In this document: positions 24,801 through 37,807 of the stretch, in pieces
How positions within the stretch are numbered: position 1 is the stretch's first letter
Layout of the letters: each line of letters starts with the position of its first letter
Assembly (NCBI GenBank): GCA_028564675.1
Contig: JAOVVO010000119.1
Span: 1 to 64,000, forward strand
From: Onchocerca lupi
Lineage: Eukaryota > Nematoda > Chromadorea > Rhabditida > Onchocercidae
Length of the DNA stretch: 64,000 nucleotides
Reading direction: 5' to 3'
The notes under the pieces: model-generated
The model's input: only the letters and a program-made list of their open reading frames with translations
The model's database searches: none
What the model was told of the DNA's origin: nothing
Position numbers and translations under genes: made by a program

Positions 24801-27595
24801 AGCATGATGTGAATTTCAAAAAATGATATCATTAATTTAAGTTGGCGTTTCATAATAATTCGATATTCGATATGTGAAATCAAAGTCCTTCTTCCTATAC
24901 ATTCTGAATATCTTTTAAGGTACTGTGTGTTTATATCTAAAGAAACAAACACTGGCATATCACTAAGTAGACATTAATTAAAATGAGAAAGATATGAGAA
25001 AATGGTCTATAAAAACAAACTTTGTAACCGACGCGTCCCCAGTGAAACCAAACCCAATATTGTTTTGTTCTATCGCTTTCCAACAATTGCATGATAAAAT
25101 ATTTATTTTTATTGTGCTGAGCATTAGTCTGAAACAAAACTTGAGAAATAGTACCGCTAACATCACATGTGTCAAGTACGATCTATTCTAAAAAGTGAAG
25201 AAATTAATTTATTCTTTTATGTTTATTTCTCAGGATAGAATCAGTAGAAAATGATATGTGCAACTAGTTTAAATATACAACCTGATTCAACAAGGCATCG
25301 TAAACATCACCGGATTCAGTATAAACATGCGCAGTGTCGATTAGTTCACGACATTCAGGATCCACAGCTGCAAAGCCTTTTAGTATAACTTTCTTCAAAT
25401 CGCTCTTATAATCTGAAATATTAATTTTATTAACAAAAACATCAAAATGCAAGAAAATACACTTTTAATTAAAATTGCAGTTTAAATAAAAGGATAGAAC
25501 TCGAAAAAAGTCAACAAGAAAAAAAAAACCTCAAAATTTATAGTTTCAACATTCTTTTTTGCATACTTAAGCATTATCTCGACATCAATGCAGTGACCTC
25601 GACGCATGCCAAAAACAAGTAATTTAGGTACAATAATGTCTAATGCTTATTAAAAAAGTCTTAGTCTTCAGAAACTCGCCTTTATTAGTAATACTATTCG
25701 AATCACTTGAATTTTGGCTTGCAGAACTACTAGTTCTTTTTTCACAAGTTTTTTTTGGTCTATTAATTTCCTCTTCATCATTATCATCATTTCCACTAAT
25801 ATCACTTTTGTTATTTTCCTTCTTCTTTCTCTGCAATTTCGAAAATCTGTTAAATCAAGCCATATTTAAGGTGGCTGAAATAGTCGAGAATAATAGCACA
25901 TATTTTTTTTATTATTTATAGTAATGAACATTTCCTTTGGAAAATAAAATATAATTTCTTTTGATGACGAACGACTTCGTAACTTTTTAGACGCGCATGA
26001 ATTTCATTTAATACTTGTTGCTAACAACTAACTCTATCAGCTGATACTAAAAATTTCCAACTTTCTGGAAAAGATATGGCAGTGCATTGAAAAGTGTAAT
26101 GAATATATCATCATTAACCACAAAATAATCGATGCCATTAGAACGGCATCATAGACAGCACTTGAAAATTATTTTTTCTGCATCGATAGTTGTTCGCAAA
26201 CATGAAAAATATGAAAATTTTTCTAGCTAACCTTTCGTTTACTTTCAAGCGAAGGTGAATCGGTTCGTGTTGCAATACGTTTTATTGCTCGAAGACGTTC
26301 AACTCTTGGAACTGGTTTTGCAGCCAATGAGGGCTCAGCATTCGAGACATGTGATCGGATCTGGTATCATATTTGACAGTATTAAAGAAACTTCCTGATC
26401 AAGATAAAAATTACTCAATAAATTAACAATTGGAGGAATTTTTTTTCTTCAATACTTCAGAAAAAAACTAATTTTTGCTCACTTTGTATTCCATCAATCC
26501 GTCATCACTTCTGATTAGATTGCTTTCGAAATCAGCAGTAAAGTTTATTCCTAACAATGATATTTTAACATTTCCAGATCCATCGCAAAAGGCATTTTCT
26601 AATGCTATGATAGATGTTGGATCCACACTTCGCCAACGTCTTTTCGAATCAATATATTCCCAGACACGGTACATACCTACAAAGAAATATGTCGAAATTT
26701 GAACTAAAAAAGGAAAAAACTGCCTTAAAATGACTTACCTTCGTCATTTCGAATAGCACATCTCACAGATCGAACAAAACCGGTATCCAAATTTTTTTGC
26801 TTCATTGAGTTGAAATCGATTTGTAATTTAGATTCGTCCATTTCGAATTCCGCTACACCATTTGCTATTCTGTCACTATAATAAAACTACAAATTTAAGT
26901 AAACTTAAATGATAATTAATTATTAAACTATAATTCTGTAGTGTAGACAATAAATATGTCAATCAAATGCTATTATTTATCACCAAATTAAAGTCCTTTT
27001 TCTTTCATAAATAATGGAAATACAAGCAGATAAAGATGAAAAGGAATACTAGCAAGAGATACTTTGAAATTATATTCTACGAAACTATAATTAGATGATG
27101 AAATATTTTCGTTATTGAAAAGACGACAAGTGTTAAAGGTTTTGAATGAAAGTAGAGAAAAGAAGAAGAGATATTTTGGATTGAAAAGCAATTCTAATTA
27201 TTTGATATTAATACTGATTAACCAAAATTACAGCATACGACACTTATAAAAAAAAATCACACGTACTTCCATAGATAAAACATTATCATTTACCTATATC
27301 ATGCATGATACTTACTTTTGATATTCTATAAGAATACCATCATCATTTATGTTCTACGAATCTTTCACATTTGTATTAGTATCTTAAGTATTTTTCTATT
27401 AATAATTACAAGTAATATGATAAAGGATTACTTCAATTTTTTGTTGATGGCATTTTCATATTTGATCCATCTTCCTCGACTCAATTCGTACTCCCAGATC
27501 AACTCCTTACACGTTTCCGAACCACCTGCATCATTATCATCTTGATCTTCTGCATCTTCAACAGCACCATTTTCATTTTTCCGTAGATTATCCAT
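21877..27595 (-). CDS. PARP2: PARP2-type poly(ADP-ribose) polymerase with tandem WWE domains
   Basis: Fifteen exons: 27432-27595, 26739-26875, 26483-26676, 26232-26360, 25695 (or 25632)-25830, 25282-25412, 25021-25128, 24643-24786, 24368-24545, 23955-24093, 23551-23749, 23171-23298, 22648-22735, 22305-22537, 21877-22024. They give about 751-772 residues. In order: WWE1 ([19 protein letters not shown] ... [12 protein letters not shown]), WWE2 ([16 protein letters not shown] ... INFTADFES), a basic linker (ESKRKRKKENNK, possible nuclear signal), WGR ([19 protein letters not shown]), PARP regulatory helices ([22 protein letters not shown]) and the catalytic fold. The H-Y-E residues are present in LLWHGSR, KGIYFAD and LYNEYIVYD, so activity is likely. 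It resembles PARP2 more than PARP1. WWE domains bind ADP-ribose polymers. The weakest join is the donor of the fifth exon (two in-frame options). Confidence 0.88.
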
Positions 27596-28101
27596 CTGCT
27601 TGAAAAAATTGGAATTCAATGAAATTAAACACTGTTTAAAAGCAGAAAAGGATCTTCTGGATAGTTTCTGATCACAATCCATTATTATTTGGAAAAGAAC
27701 TATCACACTATTGATTCCTCTTAGACAGAAAATAATATTGATAAGACTTCATAAGAACTACAAGCACATATGTATTAGTATTCAAAATTCTCTTCATCAA
27801 ATTAATTAATTTAATTGTAATACGAATTAAAAAAATATTTATTCCTATTGCAATTAAGAAAAAAAAAGTATCACCATTTTCGGAACAGGAAAAATAGAAT
27901 TCTTAAATCTAACAATATCTAAATTCTCTTCCTTTTTCTATCAACTTGAATTCCACAAGTTAAATTCAAATTATTTAGAAGAAATTAATTTCACTTTTTT
28001 TCGAAAAATAAATAGTAATCATTCAATGTGCAATTCCTTTCAACATGACCTTTGCAACCCCCATTCCCTTTCAAATCTTGAGATAAGGGCGAAAAATTGA
28101 C

Positions 28102-28131
28102 CTTCGACTCCTGTTCCGAAACATCGTCCAT
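28102..28131 (-). other. Possible alternative first exon of the PARP gene
   Basis: ATG plus nine codons (MDDVSEQESK) end at an AAG|GTCAAT donor in phase 0. This could join the exon that otherwise starts at 27595, which has AAG and CAG acceptor sites just before its ATG. The frame is also open upstream and downstream, so this is a suggestion only. Confidence 0.3.
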
Positions 28132-28155
28132 CCGGAAATCACCAACCAGGAAAAT

Positions 28156-28181
28156 AATAATCATAATAAAACGGTTCTGAT
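28156..28181 (+). repeat. 26-bp exact repeat, copy 1
   Basis: This 26-mer, beginning AATAATCATAATAAAACGGT, recurs exactly at 30338-30363 in the same orientation. Confidence 0.85.
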
Positions 28182-28732
28182 GCCATCGAAAGGTCAAGTG
28201 TCAATTTTCGTGACAAGAAGAAATGACTTGCATATTGGTGACGCATTCAGATTATTGCGATGGTTCTGTACAGGAATATAATGAATTCTTAGTACAGTTG
28301 AACTTTCTGAAGCTATCATCTTTTGAATCTGTTCAATTGCTATGATTGATTCTACCTGTCCTTAGTTGTGAATCTGAGTCATCTCATTCAAATGGAAGGT
28401 CTTATTGTCTAAAAGTTTTAGGTTTTTTTTTTCTTAGGATTTGTGAAATCCAGAAGATTCTTCCTTATTTTCTTCATGACTTTGTAATCCGAATTGAAAA
28501 ATATCTTCAGAAACCTTTGTTTATGTTTGTTAGATTCAATTCATTCCATTATAACTTGTAACTTTCTTTATTAGTTTAAAGAAAAATAATATTTTCCTGT
28601 AAATTGAAGGAATGAATGAGTGAAGCACAGCTATCTCCTTCATAACGATCATTTTCCTTTCCCACATTGGCATATCACTTTTTCTGTTCTGCAGTTGTTC
28701 AGTTTATTGATAATTATTTTCAAGATTAAAGA

Positions 28733-29548
28733 TCATTTATTCCATAAATTAAAAAAATAATCTATAATGGTAAGAATGAATAACAATAAATATGACGAAA
28801 TCATTGGTCTTTTTCCTGCACCTACAATAATTGGCAATGCAGGTAATTCATTTTCAGCATCACTTTTTTCATCAAAAAAATCTTGCAAATCTTGGAAGTC
28901 ATCTGAAATTTTCAATCTTCTCTTCGTATTCAAATGTGTAAAAAAGAATGGAAAAAAGTTGCGAAATTTTGAAATTCAATTAAATAATAGTCATTTTTTA
29001 AATGTAGATATTTCTGATGACAAATTGTGGATTCATTCTGATTCAAATGGAAAATCATTGATGGAAGATGGAAAACTTAAGCTCGTAAAGTAAGAATTAA
29101 GCAGTTTAATTGATCGATCGAATGATTTAACCAATGATTTTTTGAGATAGTAAAAAAGAACATTAAAAAAAAAAAAGAATTAATTGAGGATAGAAGATAT
29201 ATTAATTTGCATTTTTGCGATTGCTCGAGCAAAAACCCAAAATCAATAGCAATAATAAAATTACTTTATCCAATAAAAATTTAAATCAATTACTTATATG
29301 AGTAGAAGAATTTCATACCTAAGTTTACATCTTCAGAATCTGTGTCACTAATCGAAGTCTTGGCACGTGGACAGAGTTCCTTACCACGTTCTAAAAATTC
29401 TATATTTGAAGGCATATAATATTTTGCTGATCGATCATCTTGTATCGGACGAGTTAAGTTGATATTTTTAGAATAAAATCTTGTCAACTGCAATCCCTGG
29501 AAATGTAAACTATTGATTAATAATAATATAATTTCTTTGATTTTTGAT

Positions 29549-29582
<34 letters not shown>

Positions 29583-32153
29583 TATTATTAAATGAACTCT
29601 TCAAAATTTCATTGGAAAGAAAAAAAAAAAATTAAGCTTAAATGTTTATACAGCGAATAGTCAAAAGTAAACTTAATTTTTTCAAATGAAATTTTGAAGA
29701 CTTCATATAATTGGAAATCAATAAATTATATTAAATTATATTGATTTGTCATATTCAGTATTATGTTTATTCTTATCCAGATTAGTCAAGTAGGGCAACA
29801 CTTCTTTGCTTGATTACTTAATGCTGCATATATTTATTTCGGGATAAAATTTCATGATATGCTAATCTTCAAATGAACCATTTAGTTTATTCATCGGCTG
29901 AAATATCAGTAATCCATTCATCTATTCTTCCCTGATCGATATGCTCACTCCCTTATCTCATTAAGTTCTTCGATGTTTTATCATTATTATATCTAAGCTA
30001 GAGTTTAATTATCATTGCTATAATGCTATCAATAATAGCAATTAAAATAATATCGTATTTAAAATTACCAAATTAAGTTTGTTTTTGAGTAAATTTTTTC
30101 AGGAAGAAAAAAAAGAAAAAAAAAAAAAAGGAAATGAAATTGAACAAACAGGTTTTATAACTATCGGAGTGTCAAAGATCAAATAAGTTACGCCTTCAAG
30201 ACAATTTTTCTCGAAAAACGAGCCAACATAAAATATTGCACCGGTGAATGAATGTGGTATGAATTGTTTCAAACGCATAGGAATTTGTATCCCTTTTGTT
30301 GGTGGTTCTGAAGGTAATCATAAAGGTATGCTTTAAAAATAATCATAATAAAACGGTTCTGATTTATTTATTTATTTATGCTTATATTGCATACTATCCT
30401 TAAACTTTCCTCTATTAATCATTTATATTTTCCAGAAAATTTAGCAAAGATTTACTATCGAACAATTTATTCAGTTATGATCATTCATCAAAATTTCAAT
30501 TCATCATTTTCAACTATTCTAAAATGCCATTCATCAGAACTTCGCTTCGTTAGATTACCCCCCTTTATCATTAAAAATGAGTGAAAAAAAAAAGAATTTT
30601 CTTTCAGAATAAATAACTTTTATCAATCGGATATTTTGGGATTGGATGACCAAAAAATAAATTATCAAAATTGATTATTTTATTGTTGTCATTGTCGTTA
30701 TTCGTTTTTAATTTCTCTGGATCAATAAGAGTCAACATGGATGAGATGAAGAAATACTTCTTTTTGTTTGGATCCTTGTGACATAGTTCGAATTCCATTA
30801 ATATCTGTTTCATGGAATTAATTAACTGGCAAACTAAGCTCAAGATAATGTGTTGGATATGTGATAGCAATTAGAGATAAACCGTTGTGAATATGGGCTA
30901 GATATACGATGAATTAGTAATTGGATTCATTATTTATCCAAACTTTAATAGTGGTCAAAAATTTATATTCTAAGGAAACTTTATTTGAAGTTTGTTGCTT
31001 ATAAAGTTTGCTGTATGTTAAGAAAAAAAAAATTTAAACAATTGAAATAGAAAACTGGATATTTTGAGGTTTAGATTTTCGCATAGGAAATATATCTTAA
31101 ACTTTCTTCGACTATTTCATTAAATACACTTAGATTCAATGAATTAAAATTTAATCAATATTTAATTAAAATTGCTATCATTTTTGTTAAAAAATATGCG
31201 AACCTCTCCAACTGGTTTTTCCATTCCGCTAAAATTTATTAAATGATGTAAACCACCTGTTAGGCCATATTTGAATATAAATCTAATTTTGTATAATGCA
31301 AACGTTTTCCGATTATATTGCAACCATGGTCCAGTAGAAAAACCTGTTATCGATACTGAAATATCAATAATTTTAATTACTTCTTGGCTAAATACGAATT
31401 TTTAAATATTGTTTTAATGATATTTACAGTGATTATAATATGTGATACATAGATTCTTTATCAAAAATTCAAAGCATTTCAATGTCAAACATTGATTGGC
31501 AATGTTTAATTTTATTTCAAATGATTAAAAAATTTTTAACGATTCAGGAGGAGTTTCTATTGAAAAAACAATAAAAGATTAGTTTTATTGCTGATTTATT
31601 ATATTATTCGTTATTATTTATTATTATTTTTTTGTACTTGATAACTTTCTAATAACATTTTTTGTCTAGGCGATTCATTGCGCTTGAACAACATGATAAT
31701 TTTCGATAATTTGAAGAATGATAATTTTGAAATTTGCGTAGATATATTATTGTAAGTCAATGAAAGTACTACTTATTAATTAGATAAGATCAGATAAATC
31801 AAATTAATCAGACCGGATAAATTAAATCATCGCTATATTAGCATGTAAATTTAAATTCAATAAAATTTTTTTTCCAAGAAGTAGTTGTATATTCATGTAA
31901 TTAGGTAAAAAAATAACCGCATAACAACGAGTAAAAATGTTATCAGTGCTGATAGCAGTATTAAAAGACTAACATTCTGTTGGACGGAAGTGTAGAGTAC
32001 GAAAAATTGTTGTTTCATCACTGTTGAAACCGATAAGTTTGAAAATTTTTTCAGTCTTATTTTGTTTCTTGATTTTATTTGCATCAATGAGAATTGGTGA
32101 TTGTTGCATACCGGTGTGACATAAATTTTCGACACCACGGCTATTTTTGATAT
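28733..32153 (-). CDS. Alpha-carbonic-anhydrase-like protein, zinc ligands lost, C-terminal anchor (5' incomplete)
   Basis: Six exons (32031-32153, 31204-31355, 30618-30804, 30150-30307, 29319-29496, 28733-28902) keep phase and give about 321 residues; the exon with the start codon was not found. Homology: CHTGMQQSPILID matches the family C.G..QSPI.I; LYKIRFIFKYGLTGG matches YRL..FHFHWG; MEKPVGEILM matches the ELHLVH region; FYVGSFFEKNCLEGVTYLIF matches Y.GSLTTPPC.E.V.WIV. All three zinc histidines are replaced (His94 to Ile, His96 to Lys, His119 to Leu), and TTPP is lost. It is therefore expected to be a carbonic-anhydrase-related protein without enzyme activity. An acidic linker precedes a final hydrophobic segment (SYLLLFILTIIDYFF), which suggests membrane anchoring. 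Confidence 0.8.
30338..30363 (+). repeat. 26-bp exact repeat, copy 2
   Basis: It lies in an intron of the carbonic-anhydrase-like gene and is identical to 28156-28181. Confidence 0.85.
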
Positions 32154-35100
32154 CTTCAATACATTTCCAAATTTTCAGTTAAATTTTCAATTTTCTCAAT
32201 TATTTATCAATTCATATTCCTCATTTTTTTCTGTTTCATTTCTCAATGATCATTTTTAATAGTATTAAGAATTATTTCATAGTGAACGTAACGCCATGAT
32301 TATTAAAGATCATTTCAACTTCAAGTTCGTCGTACCATTACGCGCAGAGTTATTTGGGCGGTTGTATTAAACTTTTGATTTTTTTGTTTTTATCAAGAAA
32401 GAAGATAAATTATAAAATAAAATTGTTATGATAAAGTTATTTTAATATGCAAGAAATATTTCACTTTTAAAATAACTTTTAATGCTTTTCGCCAAAATAT
32501 TACGCAAAAATGTGAAACAAGAATTATGAAAATGCTTTTTTTTTTTTTTTTTTTTTTTTCTATGTATAAATGTTATCAATTATTTCATCGAAAATTCCTG
32601 AAAAATGTATAACTTCACATTATTCTGTTGTGACCAGCAATTTGAAAAAATTAAGAGTTCAATAATTACAATTAGGTTTTTGTAAATTTAAAGAAAAATT
32701 ACAATTTAGAGATATAATTATGTATATAATGGAGAGATTCGACAAATGAGTTAGAACAACGTTTCTGAAATAATACGAATTTCAACTGAAATTTTCCTGG
32801 AAAGATAAAATTTTGAAGTCATCTAAAAAGAAAAGACAAAAATTATTCAAATCACATAAAAATCCACTCAGTACAAGAAAAGAGACATAGAAAAGTGTAC
32901 TAAGAGATGAATAATTGATCGATCATAAATGACTAAATTTTTAAAACGAAAAATAAATAAATATCAAAAGATAAGTGAAAAAAAAAGGAAAAATAGGCAT
33001 AAAAATTAGTAAAACAAGCTATACTACAATAACACTAATCATTGCTTTCGTGTTTGATATCAGTGATTGTCACAGAAATTTTGATAACAAATAATTACAA
33101 ACCAAAACATAGATTCCATTTTTGTATTTTTCTCTTCAGCAAATATTTTCTACTTACCAACCTGATTAAACTGCTCATGTCAAAGCAATAGAAAAAAGTG
33201 TCATTTAAATAATTTTATTCATTTATATACAATAATTTGTCGTCATTAGTCTAAATTTTTTGAAATTTGATGAGAGATATAAAAATGAAAATTTAAATAC
33301 TTCCCTGACCTAAATGCAATTTTCTTCATGGTACTAAGTTATGGTTGTAGAATAATAAATATATCTATGTCAGATTTGTTTATTTTTAAGTCATCTGCTT
33401 CCAGATAAAATATAAGTTTTATAATCTTCATGAAACGAACCATCGATGTTATCATCCTTATCACAGGTAATACTGTTTGATAAAAACATTTAGAGATGAA
33501 ATATCAAACAACTGTTGCATTCCCAACGAGTTGAAAAGCCTCTTTTAATAAAAAAAAATTTGCGAATTTTCAATCAATTATATTTTTTATCTCAATAAAA
33601 GAAAAAAAAAGATGAATAAACGCAGATTGAATTTTCTAACAAATCTCTTTTGTTTCGGTTAAAAAAAAATAAAATAAATCGTTAAAATAGCTTCTCATTC
33701 CATTTCATTTCACCTTTTCAAAGTTTAATTAATTGCTAACAATTGATCTTTAATCGATTTTATCGCGAAACATGTTCGTAAATTCTAATTCAGTCCTTGA
33801 CATGAGTGTGGATCATATTTGGTTGCACTCGCACACGTATATCTCATTATATCGCTATTTTTCATTTCCTTTTTCATTCACTGATTAATTTAATATCAAT
33901 TTTTTTAAAAAATTATGCATTTCCTGTTTTTCAAAGATTCATTGTATTCATTTAGATATTAAATATTGAGTGTTCTTTCGTTGTAGTTGATAGTTGAACA
34001 TTTTCCATCATAAATTCAAATTTTGCCTATAAAATTTAAATTCTTTTCTTTGACAAAGAGTTAAAAATTGTCGATATACTTCTATCTGAGATCTGCCAAT
34101 GATTTATGAAATTAATTTTAAAATAATCTCATCATATATTTCTATTTTGATTAAAATATCTGTGATAATAATAAAAGCATTAATTTTCTTATCCATATAT
34201 TTGCATCCTTTATCTCAAAATTTACCGAAAATCTCATTACTAAGCTCAGACTTTTTCTTGGAAGCCAGCAAATGTGAAAATAATTTCAAAATAATTCCAG
34301 GAAACTAATTAACTAAAAAATGCTTTCGATCTTTCTTTTTCTTTTTTTTTTTTTTTATTATTTCTGCGTCTCAAAGGATTATTTTTAAATTATTTGAAAA
34401 AAAAAAAACAAATTTTCAAAAAATTTTTTATTCTAAAAAATCCTAAAAATTGAAAAAACATTTTTTATCCACTCTATTCTTTTCGATCTCATTTATTTTG
34501 CGTTTGCTGAAAGTGTGATTTGAAAGAAAATAGTGAGGATACAAATTCAATCACCTAATTAATTATGGGTTGTTTTTGATTAATTGCTGTCTAAAACTTC
34601 AGTTCAACAAGCTTCCTCATAATGCGGGCAAATTTGAACTTTATATTTAATACAATCCGAAAATCAATATTTGAAATTTTTCCACGATAGGAATTTATCC
34701 AAAAACAAACAATTTTCCAATCTCTCGAATTTCCCATCCAGTAATCCATTTCTCGATATCACCAATGTACTCACTTTTCTCAAATAAAAATTATTTCTGG
34801 ATTTGGACTTCAAAAGCTTAATTCTTCGTGCAGAATATTTGACATAAATTATTATTTTCATTTCGCTGTTTCTCCTATTCTTTATTTCATAAAAAATTTG
34901 GCGAAGAAAAAAAAAAAGGATTTTTCAAAGTGATTTGTGTGATTCGTCATTTTCGTAAAATTATATAACATCGCAAGATTTTGATTTCATGGGTGAATGC
35001 TGATGAATGATAAGTATCAGCTGTTTATCACTAAAATGTAAATAAACAGGTGAGCATTAAGCAGTTGAGCAATTGTTAGGAATTCTAGCAAGCAAGCCAA

Positions 35101-37508
35101 ATCATAACTTGTTTTGTTTAGTTTCAAATTCATCAATTCAACATTTAATCATTTAATTCTCGACAACTTATGCTTTAACTATTTCATTTGTGCTGAAACT
35201 CTTCCTTTTGAAATTCTATTTTATTTCTAAATTTCTTATAAATTTGTACAATTATTGGAATTCAAATGGACAATATTTTCTTCTTCCATTGAAGCACATG
35301 AAAACTCTGAACAATCGTCGGAAGTAACTAAAATAGCGTTAGAAATGGAAATAAAAAAAAAAAAAAAAAAATTTAATTTCATTATTGACTTTAAATTTTT
35401 TGACGATTATCTTTACAGCAAAAAAAAAAAAAAAAAAGAAGAAAAAGTAAGAATTTTTCTTGCTATTTCTAACGAATTTATTTGAAAGAATTTATACAAG
35501 TTTTTTCGTTCCAAGAGAACATTTCTAATAGATATTAGGAAGAACTTTAATCGAATTCATGCGTAAAAATTATTCTTGATTGTAATCAAAATTTTCTTTA
35601 TCAATTAAACTAAATTTTACATATTATGCCAGTTTATTTAGACGAATTGTATAGTATCTGATATCATCTAGCATATTTCAAATCTAGTGCTTTCATGTTA
35701 CATATCAATTTCGTTAATGAAATTTCAAAATTCAACTGTATCGGATTTCCTTGGCATTCCTTATTGTAAGATCGAAGATATCATGAAATAATTTAATTTT
35801 CAAATATAGTATAAACGTGATAATGTACTGAAATCTTATCATATATCAGTTTAAAATTATTACACAAATTTTTATTCTTTCTCCAACTTTTACATATTTG
35901 TTCTTCATCTTTCGCTTAATTTCCGCATTCTTTCCATTGTTTTTCATCTAATCGCAGAAAAGTTGCTCATATTAAACGTTAATTAAAGCATTAGTTTTAA
36001 CAACATTGCGTTGAATATGTTTAAAAATGCAATTTTATTGTACTGAAAAAAGAAAGATGATTGAATAGCCGGCTTAATGATAGCTAGCCTGATGATAGTT
36101 GGCTTAATGATAGTTAGCCTGATGATAGTTGGCTTAATGATAGCTAGCCTGATGATAGTTGGCTTATTGATAGCTGGCCTGATGATTCAGCATGAAATGA
36201 CACATTATTAAACCAGGAAAATTTAATTATCAGTCTTTTCTTTCAATTCTATTACATTTTCTTCATTTCAATTTCTCTGCTGAAATATCATTTGCTATCA
36301 TTTTAGTCTTTCTACAATATATCTTGACTATTATCATTTCCTATTTCTGTATAATATATTTTCATATAAATAAAGTGATGAATCTCATTGACGCAAATGT
36401 TAATTATTAATTCGTTTTTATTGATCGTTTTCTTATCAAAACCACCTGACAAACATTTTTGGACTAAGTTTCAAACTCTAAGTTTAAGTTTCAAATTTTC
36501 ATCACCTAAATCTCAAATATAATCATTTGAACGGTATTCTGCAAAAAGCACTTCAAGAAAAACAAATTTATTCATAGATGATCATCGTCAAATTTGTAAC
36601 GAACTTTTTTTAATATTCAGTGACATAGATTACTGTAAATGACACAAATTACTGTTGAATGCCATAAATTACCTTCAAATTATGTATTTTAACTAAATAA
36701 ATTATATACTTTATAATAATAAAAATTAAATAAATAAATTATATGCTTCAAATTATAATTGTTTATTATATTATTCATTATATAAAAAATCATATACTTC
36801 AAATTATTTATTTAATTTCATGCTAATTTAACTACTATTTAAAGATTATTTATTCAAAATTATCTATCCGAAATTGATTTAACCAAGTTTACATACAAAT
36901 AATTTTGTTTTGATAGAATCTAAAAGTTATTACTTATCCAATATTCTTGATCAATTTAAATGAATGATCAATTTTTGATATATCGATTCGATCAATTTCA
37001 TTAGTATTAATTGAAAGTGAAGCTCAAATGGTAATCATTCGTCTTCTTTTTTTTTGCTCACTTATTGAAAAAAGCTAATTTTTTGAAATTCTCAAAATTT
37101 CTTCATACTCAAATTTTTCACGTTTTATTCTTGATAAGTATAATTGATAACACTATTACATCTTTGATTATTTACAGGACCAAAAAAAAAAAAAAGTATC
37201 TGAGAGTAATTGAAAATTTCTTACGAAAGTATCTTTTCTTGATGAATAAATATCGCAAAGGAAAAATAGAGATTAGATGAGAGCTATTTTTTCTACAAAC
37301 ATTTGTCATCAGACTAAAGAAGAGATCAAATTTCAAAGAATTTTTTTGCTGAATTCTCCAGCAGTCTATGATTTTCGAATATTTACTAAATTTCGTAAAT
37401 TATAATATGATCGTCTGAGCAAAAAACGCGGTAAGTTTATTTCGATTTTTTGTACGAAATTTTTTCATTTTTATCAAGTTTAAATGTATTAAATGAATGT
37501 AAAAGTAT

Positions 37509-37548
<40 letters not shown>

Positions 37549-37807
37549 TTCAATAGAAAAAATCTTCTTTCAGAATGGATTAAAATTGAATATTTGCTAC
37601 AAAATTATTCCATCTAATTTTCTTACTTTTTTTTTTCTCATATTTTGCAAATGCAAATTATCTCGTTTTAATTAATTAGAATTTCGAGTAATTTTAACAG
37701 TTTTCAAACAAAATTTTTACTGATATAACTAATTAATAGCGGAAAATAAATTTATCGTTTTTTATTTGCTTCTTTTGAGCAAAATCTCATCTGATCGTTA
37801 TTCCACG
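32154..37807. other. Gene-poor stretch of 5.6 kb
   Basis: It should contain the missing 5' exon of the carbonic-anhydrase-like gene, but no candidate joined convincingly. It holds long A/T runs (32538-32559, 35350-35370, 37510-37538), and a 30-bp minisatellite at 36071-36186. Short open frames here look random. Confidence 0.5.
36071..36186 (+). repeat. Minisatellite, 30-bp unit, four copies
   Basis: Units start at 36071, 36101, 36131 and 36161. Each is two related 15-mers, GGCTTAATGATAGCT and AGCCTGATGATAGTT, so the array has a 15-bp period within a 30-bp higher-order unit. Copies differ at one or two positions. Confidence 0.9.

Noticed and set aside
20512..28732. Operon joining the carbonic-anhydrase-like, PARP and VPS33B genes, all on the minus strand
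   Set aside because: Gaps of about 0.6-1.4 kb exceed the roughly 100-bp spacing usual for nematode operons; no direct evidence.
32939..33340. Short ATG exons on the minus strand (such as MSSLIRL and MKKIAF) as the missing first exon of the carbonic-anhydrase-like gene
   Set aside because: Neither encodes a signal peptide, and phase agreement is absent or depends on an alternative acceptor in the next exon.
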